Source: an uncultured Acidimicrobiia bacterium
GTDB taxonomy: Bacteria > Actinomycetota > Acidimicrobiia > UBA5794
Length of the DNA: 6,541 nt
Direction: 5' to 3'
Assembly: GCA_905480055.1 (NCBI GenBank)
Contig: CAJQOW010000101.1
Location: 1 to 6,541 of the forward strand
Shown here one piece after another: positions 1 through 6,229 of this stretch (its first letter is position 1; each line of letters opens with the position of its first letter). A model generated the notes under the pieces. That model worked only from the letters and a program-made list of their open reading frames with translations. It had not been told where the DNA came from and searched no databases. The position numbers and the translations under genes are program-made.

Positions 1-1003
1 GATCTGCTTCGGTACCGGCGAGGTACTCCATCACCTGGCTGTGGGTCTCGTTGTCGTCGATCAGGAGCCGACGGAAGTCCTTGGTGAAGTGCTCACGGAT
101 CACCCTGATGACGAGCGGTGGCTCTTGGTAGATCAACTGGGGAGCATGTGCGGACTTGCGATCTTCATCGATCTTGTCCCATGTCGACTTCAGGCGGTCA
201 ATGTCGCCCTTGATGTCGTCGCGGGTTGCGCCTTCCGCTGCAGTCCGCACGATGATGCCCGTCCCCTCTGGGCGCAGCTCGCCAACGCTCTCGCGGAGGC
301 GACGACGCTCGTCATCGGGGAGACGACGAGAGATTCCCCGAACACTCTCATCTGGGGCGAGTACGAGGTACCGACCTGCGAGACTGATCTGGTTCGTGAG
401 CCTTGCGCCCTTGTGCCCCATGGCGTCCTTGACAACCTGGACAAGAACGGGGTCACCGGCCTTCAGCGCATTCTCGATCCTCCGGGGCTTGCCGCCGAGG
501 TCGAACTCGCTGTAGTTGACGTCCCCTGCGTAGAGCACGCCGTTCTTGCCTTCACCGAAGTCGACGAAGGCTGCCTCCATGCCGGGAAGCACGTTGCGTA
601 CCTTGCCGAGGTAGACGTTCCCGACCAGCGACTTGCGGTCTGACTTGGCCACGTAGTGCTCCACGAGCACTGGCCCTTCCAGCACGACGATCTGGGTCTG
701 GTGGGGACTGCGGCGCACGAGCATCTGCTTGCGAGCGGTCTCGGGAGGTTCGACGATCTCGACGGGAGGTCGTCTGCGCTGCTGGGGCTTCTGGCGGGAT
801 CGCTTCTGGCCCTTCTTGTCGCCCTGCTTCGGCTTGCGCTTCTGCTGGGGCTTGCGCTTGGTTGTGGTTGCTGAGGCGGATGGCTTCGGCGTGGTTGCCT
901 TGCGGACTACGACGGTCTCACCGTTGACGGTGCGAACCTCGCTGACCTGATTGCCATCCCCCTTGCGGATTACTTTGGGTGCCTTCTTCTTGAAGAGTCC
1001 CAT
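1..1003 (-). CDS. rne: Ribonuclease E/G, N-terminal part (runs off left edge)
   Basis: This is an endoribonuclease of the RNase E/G family, which cleaves single-stranded AU-rich RNA in mRNA decay and in rRNA/tRNA processing. Only 334 codons are in the window. Residues 1-85 are a basic, probably disordered extension rich in K, R and Q. Residues about 122-208 form the S1 RNA-binding domain (GNVYLGKVRNVLPGMEAAF at 128-146, then VDFGEGKNGVLY). Residues about 209-330 carry the 5'-sensor and RNase H-like parts. G210 and V214 in SLAGRYLVL, and R253-T254 in GIIVRTA, match the E. coli 5'-monophosphate pocket residues G124, V128, R169 and T170. The DNase I-like catalytic domain with its metal-binding aspartates lies beyond the window. 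The ATG is secure: an in-frame TGA sits two codons upstream and AAGGAG lies 7 nt before it. Family assignment is firm; rne rather than rng is a convention. Confidence 0.95.
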   Translation of the reverse strand, partial: MGLFKKKAPKVIRKGDGNQVSEVRTVNGETVVVRKATTPKPSASATTTKRKPQQKRKPKQGDKKGQKRSRQKPQQRRRPPVEIVEPPETARKQMLVRRSPHQTQIVVLEGPVLVEHYVAKSDRKSLVGNVYLGKVRNVLPGMEAAFVDFGEGKNGVLYAGDVNYSEFDLGGKPRRIENALKAGDPVLVQVVKDAMGHKGARLTNQISLAGRYLVLAPDESVRGISRRLPDDERRRLRESVGELRPEGTGIIVRTAAEGATRDDIKGDIDRLKSTWDKIDEDRKSAHAPQLIYQEPPLVIRVIREHFTKDFRRLLIDDNETHSQVMEYLAGTEAD

Positions 1004-1010
1004 GGATCAA

Positions 1011-1016
1011 CTCCTT
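1011..1016 (-). promoter_or_regulatory. Ribosome binding site of rne
   Basis: AAGGAG on the minus strand lies 7 nt upstream of the rne ATG. It is a near-perfect Shine-Dalgarno sequence and fixes the start. A GC-rich hairpin ends only 2 nt upstream of it, so access to this site could depend on leader folding. Confidence 0.85.
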
Positions 1017-1018
1017 CG

Positions 1019-1036
1019 CGCGTCCTGTCGGACGCG
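1019..1036 (-). promoter_or_regulatory. Stem-loop directly upstream of the rne ribosome binding site
   Basis: On the minus strand CGCGTCC, loop GACA, GGACGCG forms a perfect 7-bp GC-rich stem. It ends 2 nt before AAGGAG. A second 5-bp stem (1037-1051, TGGAT/ATCCA) abuts it with no spacer, so the two could stack. There is no U-tract, so it is not a normal terminator. The inverted repeat is seen directly; any role in rne control or in blocking 5' decay is inference. Confidence 0.5.
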
Positions 1037-1250
1037 TGGATCGTTCATCCAACCCGTGGGTCATCCGTGAGAGGCGATGCGTGCAGGCACGCTCCGATTC
1101 GTTGTGCACGAAATGATGTCGGACATGCAAACGTCGACCACCTGCGGTTGGATCGCAGAGTGGGGATCGCGAGCCGCAGACCTGTTGTAACAGATGCGCT
1201 TCGAGCGAACGGACGACGAACATACCCGTCCCGGGTTGGAAACCTTGGCC

Positions 1251-1270
1251 ACCGCACGAGGAGGTGCGGT
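1251..1270 (-). promoter_or_regulatory. Stem-loop with anti-Shine-Dalgarno-like loop in rne leader
   Basis: On the minus strand ACCGCAC, loop CTCCTC, GTGCGGT makes a perfect 7-bp stem. It lies about 90 nt after the tdk stop and about 250 nt before the rne start. No U-run follows, so it would be a poor intrinsic terminator. The loop can pair over five bases (CUCCU) with AGGAG of the rne ribosome binding site. It could instead be a 3'-end stabiliser for the tdk message. Confidence 0.35.
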
Positions 1271-1359
1271 TCCGTGGATGGTAACAAGGGTCGGCGCCAA
1301 GATGGTGACTGAATTCTCACGCTGTGCGTTCGGACGACCACCTGCGCACGAAGGACGGT

Positions 1360-1956
1360 TCAGTCGCCCGCTGCTGCAACGTCAAGCTTCTGCTGTTCCG
1401 CCTCTTGCGGGTTGTAACACCGACGGCAGCGCGCCTCGTAGGAATCAGTTGCACCCAGCACCACCAACTCATCTGATTGCACCACCCGCTGCGTGAAAAG
1501 ACCGGGCCCCCCGCAGCGGTGACACACGGCCAGCGACTTGGTGACGTACTCGGCACGCAGCATCAGCGCAGGAATCGGCTCGAACGGCCGTCCGAGATAG
1601 TCGAGATCGAGTCCGGCGATGATCAGGTTCTTGCCTGCTCCCGCAAGGATTTCGGCGACTTCCACAAGGCCGTCGTCAAAGAACTGGCCTTCATCGATTC
1701 CAACGACGATGGTTCGGTCGTCCACCGATCGCAGCAACTCGTCGGAGTCCGACACCGGCATTGCCTCGGTGGACAACCTCGAGTGGGACACGACTTCGCT
1801 GACTGCATAGCGCGTGTCGAGTGCCGGCTTGAAGGTTTGGGTCGGGACACGTGCGAGGTGGTAGCGGGTCACCCTTCGGATGAGCTCCTCACTCTTGCCG
1901 GAGAACATGGGGCCGGCAATGACCTCGATCCATCCCTGATCAGCTCGTCGATGCAT
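1360..1956 (-). CDS. tdk: Thymidine kinase, type II
   Basis: This enzyme phosphorylates thymidine to dTMP with ATP in the cytoplasmic pyrimidine salvage pathway. At 198 residues it is a normal length for the family (E. coli Tdk is 205). The P-loop GPMFSGKS is at 15-22. DEGQFF at 88-93 supplies the acidic catalytic residue (E89) and the Walker B-like aspartate. GLDLDYLGRPF is at 115-125. Two Cys pairs, C145/C148 and C177/C180, form the structural zinc site next to the lasso loop, and YEARCRRCY at 173-181 is the usual thymidine-binding end. The ATG is the only possible start: an in-frame TGA lies 15 codons upstream with no ATG, GTG or TTG between. There is no Shine-Dalgarno, and a -10-like hexamer sits just upstream, so the mRNA may be leaderless. 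It lies 66 nt after rodA and 356 nt before rne, on the same strand. Confidence 0.96.
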   Translation of the reverse strand: MHRRADQGWIEVIAGPMFSGKSEELIRRVTRYHLARVPTQTFKPALDTRYAVSEVVSHSRLSTEAMPVSDSDELLRSVDDRTIVVGIDEGQFFDDGLVEVAEILAGAGKNLIIAGLDLDYLGRPFEPIPALMLRAEYVTKSLAVCHRCGGPGLFTQRVVQSDELVVLGATDSYEARCRRCYNPQEAEQQKLDVAAAGD

Positions 1957-1964
1957 GGGTACCC

Positions 1965-1970
1965 AGCGTA
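1965..1970 (-). promoter_or_regulatory. Candidate -10 box for a leaderless tdk transcript
   Basis: TACGCT on the minus strand fits TANNNT and ends 8 nt before the tdk ATG, which would put the transcription start at or next to the A of ATG. The 8 nt between are a perfect palindrome, GGGTACCC (1957-1964). No good TTGACN -35 is seen 16-18 nt upstream. The absence of any Shine-Dalgarno supports the reading. The hexamer alone is weak evidence. Confidence 0.4.
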
Positions 1971-2018
1971 GCCCGCGTCGGGTTCCAGATTCGAGGCGTC
2001 AGGATCGGCTGGCGACCA

Positions 2019-2032
2019 GGAGCTAGCGCTCC
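2019..2032 (-). other. Inverted repeat over the rodA stop codon
   Basis: On the minus strand GGAGC, GCTA, GCTCC forms a 5-bp stem that spans the rodA TAG. A second 4-bp repeat (CTGG/CCAG) follows at 2009-2019. No T-run follows, so this is at best a weak terminator or 3'-end structure. It lies in the 66-nt rodA-tdk gap (1957-2022). Confidence 0.25.
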
Positions 2033-3192
2033 GCTGGACGCTCGGCCAACGTCATGTTCCGGCGAATCCACGCCGCGTGCGCGAGCCCGAGAGCTGCGCT
2101 CATCACCACAAACACCGTTCCCCCAGATGACATGAATGGCAGGGGCAGACCGGTGACAGGCATGATCCTCACCGTCATACCGACGTTCACGAACACGTGG
2201 AACGCAAGCATCGCGGCAATGCCAGTCACCACGAGGAACGAGAACCTGCTCCGGGCACTCCGGGCGATGACCAGAAGCCTGAACAACAGGATCCCGAACA
2301 GCGCCAGGACGAGAACACTTCCGATGAATCCGAACTGCTCCCCCACCGCCGTGAAGATGAAGTCGGATGCCTGCACCGGGACAAACCGCAGATTCGTCTG
2401 GGAACCTTCGAACAGGCCCTTCCCCAGAAGTCCGCCGGATCCAATGGCGATCTCCGACTGCACCTGGTTGTAGACCAGGTCCAAGCTGCTTCCGGTTGGG
2501 TCGAGGAACGCCGTCAATCGGTTGATCTGGTACTGCTTGACCAGGTTCAGCTGGAACAGCCCAACAGTTCCCACAACGGTGGCCACACCGAGGAATCCGA
2601 GCTGTCGAAGCGTTGCTCCTCCCACGAAGAGCATCGCGAGCAGCACAAAGGCAAACACGAGCATCGTGCCGAGATCAGGCTGGAGGAAGATGAGGCCGGC
2701 AGGGACGGCGACGATCAACACCGAACGCATCGTCGTCTTCCACGTGAGCGGGACGTCGGCGAACGAAAGCACCGACGCGAGCATGAGAACAACAGCGATC
2801 TTGGCGACCTCTGAAGGTTGGAACTGAATGAGGCCGAGGTCGATCCAGCGCTGTGCCTGGCCTTCACTTTCACCGAGCGGGCTCAGCACGAGCACCAACA
2901 GCGCTATCGAGATCACGTAGATCGGTCCCACGAAGCCCTTGAGCTCCATCAGGTCGATCGATGACATGATGCCGAACACGACGAACCCGATCACCACGAA
3001 GATCGCCTGTTCCTTGAGTTCGGCAGTCGGGTCGAGACCTCTCGCTCGCAAGCCGGGTGCCGTTGCCGAATACACCATCAACAGACCCATCGCTGAGATC
3101 ACCAGATAGGTGACCACAAGCGTCATGTCAGGTCGCAGCGGGCTGTCCCTGTCAAGGAAGACTGGCGTGCGATCGCTCATCGTGGAGGTCAT
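2023..3192 (-). CDS. rodA: RodA, SEDS-family peptidoglycan glycosyltransferase
   Basis: RodA is a polytopic membrane enzyme that polymerises lipid II into glycan strands for lateral wall growth, in complex with PBP2. At 389 residues it has the usual length, with about ten hydrophobic segments. SEDS motifs are in order: RWIDLG at 115-120 and FQPSE at 124-128, QPDLGT at 171-176, NRLTAFLDP at 224-232, YNQVQSEIAIGSGGLLGKG at 241-259, FVPVQASDFIF at 270-280, and MPVTGLPLPFMSSGGT at 344-359. D277 in SDFIF corresponds to the essential aspartate of RodA (D262 in E. coli, D280 in B. subtilis); W116 matches the conserved Trp. Small variants are S276 where TDFIF is usual, and GEQ (284-286) where homologues have a Glu pair. 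Its ATG shares one base with the PBP2 stop (TGATG) and has no strong Shine-Dalgarno, so it is probably translated by coupling. FtsW is the alternative SEDS protein, but the mreD-PBP2 context favours RodA. Confidence 0.95.
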   Translation of the reverse strand: MTSTMSDRTPVFLDRDSPLRPDMTLVVTYLVISAMGLLMVYSATAPGLRARGLDPTAELKEQAIFVVIGFVVFGIMSSIDLMELKGFVGPIYVISIALLVLVLSPLGESEGQAQRWIDLGLIQFQPSEVAKIAVVLMLASVLSFADVPLTWKTTMRSVLIVAVPAGLIFLQPDLGTMLVFAFVLLAMLFVGGATLRQLGFLGVATVVGTVGLFQLNLVKQYQINRLTAFLDPTGSSLDLVYNQVQSEIAIGSGGLLGKGLFEGSQTNLRFVPVQASDFIFTAVGEQFGFIGSVLVLALFGILLFRLLVIARSARSRFSFLVVTGIAAMLAFHVFVNVGMTVRIMPVTGLPLPFMSSGGTVFVVMSAALGLAHAAWIRRNMTLAERPAER

Positions 3193-5723
3193 CAGTCAGC
3201 GTCCAATCCTGGGGCCAACTCGGTGACGCCTTCCGCCCCGTTGAGCAGGTACTGCAGAACCTGGCGTGCCACCGGAGCAGCAACACGGCCACCGGAGCCT
3301 CCACGCTCGACAACGACCGTGACGACGTAGTCTGGGTCGTTGATCGGGGCAACACCTACGAAGAAGGCGTTGTCGACCTGTTTGAAGGCCTCGATCCTGG
3401 GAGCCTTGATGACCTCACCGGTGCCCGTCTTGCCTCCGACCTTCTCGACGTTGGGACCGAAGTCCGCAAATGCCGACCGTGCCGTGCCACGGTCCTGGTT
3501 GTTCACAACCTGCTGGAGGTCCTGTCGCAGCATGCGGACGGTGCGAGGATCGAGATCAACCTGGTTGAGCGCGACCTTTGCGTATTCCTCGATGACCTCT
3601 CCGTCGACATCGACCACCTGGGACACCACACGGGGTTGCCACACCGTGCCTCCGTTCACCATGGCCGCATAGCCATTGGCAAGCTGAAGCGGTGTCGACA
3701 GCATGGCTCCCTGACCAACGGCGATGTCCATCAGGTCTCCACCCACCCACGACCCGTCAGGACGAACTCGGCCAGACTCTGCCTGTTGCTCGGCACGGAA
3801 CCAAGCACGATCTGGCACAAGTCCGTCTCGTTCGAACGGCAGATCGACGCCACTTGCCGTGCCGAACCCGAATTCGCGCGAATACACCTGGAGGAGATTC
3901 TCCTTGTCGACGCCGGAGTCGTCGCTGCGCTCGTCCCACAGCCGTAGCGCCATGTCCCAGAAGTACAAGTCGCACGACGCCTGGAGGGCACCGTGGAGGT
4001 CGAGCGGGCCGTGGCCCTGCGGCCACTTCCAGTCTCGCTTGGTCTGCACGGTGCCATCACCCAGCTGGAACCTGAATTCACCCGAACAGCTGTACTCGTC
4101 GGTATCGGTGAGCAAGGGCTGCGGGATGTCGTCAGTCTGCGTTAGTGAGGTCGGGCTCTCCGCTGCCGTCTCCTCTTCGGGTGCCTCGGACGTCTCGTCT
4201 CCGGTCGACTCCTCACCGACTTCCTTGTCGCCGAGACCGCGATCGATTGGGTAGTACTCGTTCTCGAGTGCGAGCACATAGGGCACGGCCTTGAACGTGG
4301 ATGCCGGGGCGTACAGGCCCTGGACAGCGAAGTTCTGGAAGGCGTTGACCGTCCCGAGCGACTCCCACTGGTCGGTACTGAGGCCATCGACGAACGCCGA
4401 TGGGTCGTATGCGGGATACGAGCCCATGGCGAGCACAGACCCGTCGTTGGGATCAAGGACTACCCCAACTGATCGGACGGGGCACCACTTGTCCCTGTGG
4501 TAGACGATGACCTGCTCGTCCTGAACTTCGAGGACCTGAAGCGTCCCGCCGAATGAGTCGTTGTCGCTGACGGTGTAGCGATCGGTGCCGATCCTGACGG
4601 TCGCGACCTTTTCACCGTTCATGTCATCGATCGACTCAACACGCAAGAACCGTGGCTCGAACCCGGACAGGACGCCGGCCTCACCCTCGAGAACGGTCAC
4701 CCGTTCGACTGGCAGGCACTCTCCGTTGTCGTCGATGGGGAGTCCTGGATACAGGGATCCCAACACGCTGACGGGGTCGACCGTTACCTCTTCTGGCGGT
4801 GGCTCAACGTCGTCATCGTCAGTACCCACCACCGTGGTGGTGGTTGACGAGTCGACAGCGTCGAGCTCGGCGAGGGCCTGCTCCGTGGCAGCACCGAGGA
4901 CCTCGTTCATCCGTTCCGCACGTGACGAGGCGGCGAGCGCATCTGCTCGCTCCTGCATCTCGAGTCTTCGCGCCTGGCGAAGGCCGTCTTCGAGCGATTG
5001 CTGGAGTTGTGCCTGAAGCTCGCCATCGATGGTGAGGATCAAGCTTCCGCCTGCACTCGGAGGGTTCTCGCCTGCCAACGACAGCACCTTGCGCTTGGCG
5101 TCGACCTGATATTCGATGGCACCTTCGGAGCCGCGGAGGATGTCGTCGTAGGAACGTTCAACTCCAGCCTTGCCAAGGATGTCGGTCCCCTTGACATCGT
5201 CACGCTCGAGATCCTCCGCGTTCGGCTTGCCGATATAGCCGAGTATGTGGGCAGCAATCTCACCTTCGGGGTAGGTGCGGACGGGCTGGGGGATGATGTT
5301 GACCCCTGGGAACTCCTCTCGATGCTCCACGATGAAGGTTGCCTGGGATTCGGTGATGTCGGTGGCGACGGTGACCAGGCCGCCCTGACTGTCGTTCTCG
5401 AAGCTGTCGAGGATCTCCGAGGCCGGGGTGTCGAGGAAGGCCGCGAGGTTCTGGGCCAGGAACTCTTCGTCCTCCGATTCGACGAGCAGGAGGTCCACCA
5501 CAGCCGCAAGCGCTGAGCGGGTTCCCGCGAGCTTGACGCCATTGCGGTCTCGGATGTCTCCACGCGGCGCAGGGGTGGCCACGACTCGTGACTGGTTCGA
5601 CAGGGCGCGTTCCTCGTAGGCCTCCACCGCCCCAACCTGCATCGCCCACAGCCGCAGGGTGAGCACGGCGAGCAGCGCAAGAAACACCACTCCTATGACG
5701 CCAAGGCGCACCGAGCTGTTCAT
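3192..5723 (-). CDS. mrdA: Penicillin-binding protein 2, elongasome transpeptidase, unusually long
   Basis: This is a class B PBP that cross-links glycan strands made by RodA. It is anchored by one N-terminal membrane helix (about 8-28) with the rest outside. The pedestal domain starts with PRGDIRDRNG at 53-62. The transpeptidase motifs are present: STFK at 475-478 (S475 is the acylated serine), SCD at 583-585 and KTGT at 765-768. At 843 residues it is about 200 longer than E. coli PBP2 (633). The excess lies in two places. One is an insert of about 170 residues (241-417) between TIDGELQ and VGVVLDP: a helical, coiled-coil-like stretch, a TTTTVVGTDDDD linker, then a beta-rich part with C336 and C414. 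The other is an acidic Ser/Thr/Glu loop at about 497-545. C546, D564, H571 and C584 resemble the zinc site known in other PBP2s. The start overlaps the mreD stop (ATGA) and has AGGAG 9 nt upstream. Confidence 0.95.
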   Translation of the reverse strand: MNSSVRLGVIGVVFLALLAVLTLRLWAMQVGAVEAYEERALSNQSRVVATPAPRGDIRDRNGVKLAGTRSALAAVVDLLLVESEDEEFLAQNLAAFLDTPASEILDSFENDSQGGLVTVATDITESQATFIVEHREEFPGVNIIPQPVRTYPEGEIAAHILGYIGKPNAEDLERDDVKGTDILGKAGVERSYDDILRGSEGAIEYQVDAKRKVLSLAGENPPSAGGSLILTIDGELQAQLQQSLEDGLRQARRLEMQERADALAASSRAERMNEVLGAATEQALAELDAVDSSTTTTVVGTDDDDVEPPPEEVTVDPVSVLGSLYPGLPIDDNGECLPVERVTVLEGEAGVLSGFEPRFLRVESIDDMNGEKVATVRIGTDRYTVSDNDSFGGTLQVLEVQDEQVIVYHRDKWCPVRSVGVVLDPNDGSVLAMGSYPAYDPSAFVDGLSTDQWESLGTVNAFQNFAVQGLYAPASTFKAVPYVLALENEYYPIDRGLGDKEVGEESTGDETSEAPEEETAAESPTSLTQTDDIPQPLLTDTDEYSCSGEFRFQLGDGTVQTKRDWKWPQGHGPLDLHGALQASCDLYFWDMALRLWDERSDDSGVDKENLLQVYSREFGFGTASGVDLPFERDGLVPDRAWFRAEQQAESGRVRPDGSWVGGDLMDIAVGQGAMLSTPLQLANGYAAMVNGGTVWQPRVVSQVVDVDGEVIEEYAKVALNQVDLDPRTVRMLRQDLQQVVNNQDRGTARSAFADFGPNVEKVGGKTGTGEVIKAPRIEAFKQVDNAFFVGVAPINDPDYVVTVVVERGGSGGRVAAPVARQVLQYLLNGAEGVTELAPGLDAD

Positions 5724-6229
5724 GGGGCGAAACTCCTGTCACGCGGCCGAAACACGACCCGCATCAGCCAGAACACGGGGTACGCAAGGATCACATTCCA
5801 TATCGCTGGAAGGAAGATCTTGGACACCACGTTTGGCTCTCCTGCGGTTTCCTGTCCAAAAAGCGTACCGAGAATGACATATACGAGCTGGCCCACCAGC
5901 GTTAGCGCAAACGCGGCAAGCAGCGACAGGGTCACGCTGTCGGCGTATCGCTGACCGACCCGCGAGGCGATGAACGCCACCACGGTGAGGGACATCGCCC
6001 ACAGCCCGAGGGTTCCGGAACCGATCAGGTCCATCAGAATGCCGCCCGTGAACCCCAAGAGGATCGTCACCTCAGGCTCCACATAGGGAGCGACGGCGAT
6101 GATGACCAGTGTTACCAGCGCGGGCGCAACCCCGAACGGTTCAATCCGACCCGATCCGAACACGGTGGTCTGGAGCACGATTGCAACGGCGACCGCAGCA
6201 ATGGCGATCACGACGCGTGATCTGAGCAT
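5720..6229 (-). CDS. mreD: Rod shape-determining protein MreD
   Basis: MreD is a small integral membrane protein of the elongasome that links MreC, PBP2 and RodA to the cytoplasmic MreB filaments. At 169 residues its length is normal (E. coli 162). Hydrophobic segments lie at about 4-24, 34-50, 54-70, 75-90, 100-124 and 137-160. The family signature is GFTGGILMDLIGSGTLGLW at 59-77, and the N-terminal helix ending in LQTTVF is also typical. The ATG overlaps the mreC stop by one base (TGATG), with only a weak AGGG upstream, so coupling to mreC is likely. Its own stop overlaps the PBP2 start (ATGA). MreD sequences diverge fast, so the call rests on the signature, topology and position between mreC and PBP2. 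Confidence 0.92.
   Translation of the reverse strand: MLRSRVVIAIAAVAVAIVLQTTVFGSGRIEPFGVAPALVTLVIIAVAPYVEPEVTILLGFTGGILMDLIGSGTLGLWAMSLTVVAFIASRVGQRYADSVTLSLLAAFALTLVGQLVYVILGTLFGQETAGEPNVVSKIFLPAIWNVILAYPVFWLMRVVFRPRDRSFAP
5733..5737 (-). promoter_or_regulatory. Ribosome binding site of mrdA
   Basis: AGGAG (within ACAGGAG) on the minus strand lies 9 nt before the PBP2 ATG and inside the 3' end of mreD. It supports the chosen start and the ATGA overlap as a coupled re-initiation site. Confidence 0.75.

Larger units (their letters stand above)
1004..1359 (-). other. 356-nt non-coding leader between tdk and rne
   Basis: I see no credible gene here: the small open frames on both strands lack family resemblance and ribosome binding sites. 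On the minus (mRNA) strand the stretch holds a series of short inverted repeats: 1019-1036 (7 bp, tetraloop), 1037-1051 (5 bp, 5-nt loop), 1079-1092 (5 bp, tetraloop), 1098-1112 (5 bp, 5-nt loop), 1142-1147 with 1174-1179 (6 bp, long loop) and 1251-1270 (7 bp, 6-nt loop). None is followed by a U-run, so no classical intrinsic terminator for tdk is visible. I found no -35/-10 pair matching TTGACN/TANNNT with normal spacing. E. coli rne also has a long structured leader used for autoregulation; a similar role here is inference. Confidence 0.5.

Noticed and set aside
41..643. 200-residue plus-strand open frame
   Set aside because: It is exactly antisense to rne, whose minus-strand translation has full S1 and 5'-sensor motifs. 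The plus reading has no family features.
1182..1193. CTGTT/AACAG inverted repeat as an operator
   Set aside because: Arms of only 5 bp with a 2-nt centre and no adjacent promoter. Too short to claim.
1045..1341. Small open frames on both strands in the tdk-rne gap
   Set aside because: Arg/Ser/Pro-rich with no ribosome binding sites or family resemblance. Overlapping frames on both strands are typical of stop-poor GC-rich non-coding DNA.
1477..1971. 164-residue plus-strand open frame
   Set aside because: Antisense to tdk, which is certain from its P-loop and zinc cysteines.
2197..2814. 205-residue plus-strand open frame rich in E, H, R and Q
   Set aside because: Antisense to the membrane helices of rodA. 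Hydrophobic codons read backwards give this polar, low-complexity composition.
4998..5516. 172-residue plus-strand open frame with fairly normal composition
   Set aside because: Antisense to the PBP2 pedestal domain. It has no recognisable domain and no supporting ribosome binding site that I could see.
5039..5680. 213-residue minus-strand open frame
   Set aside because: A frame-shifted shadow of PBP2, very rich in R, S, T and P, as expected for an out-of-frame reading at high GC.
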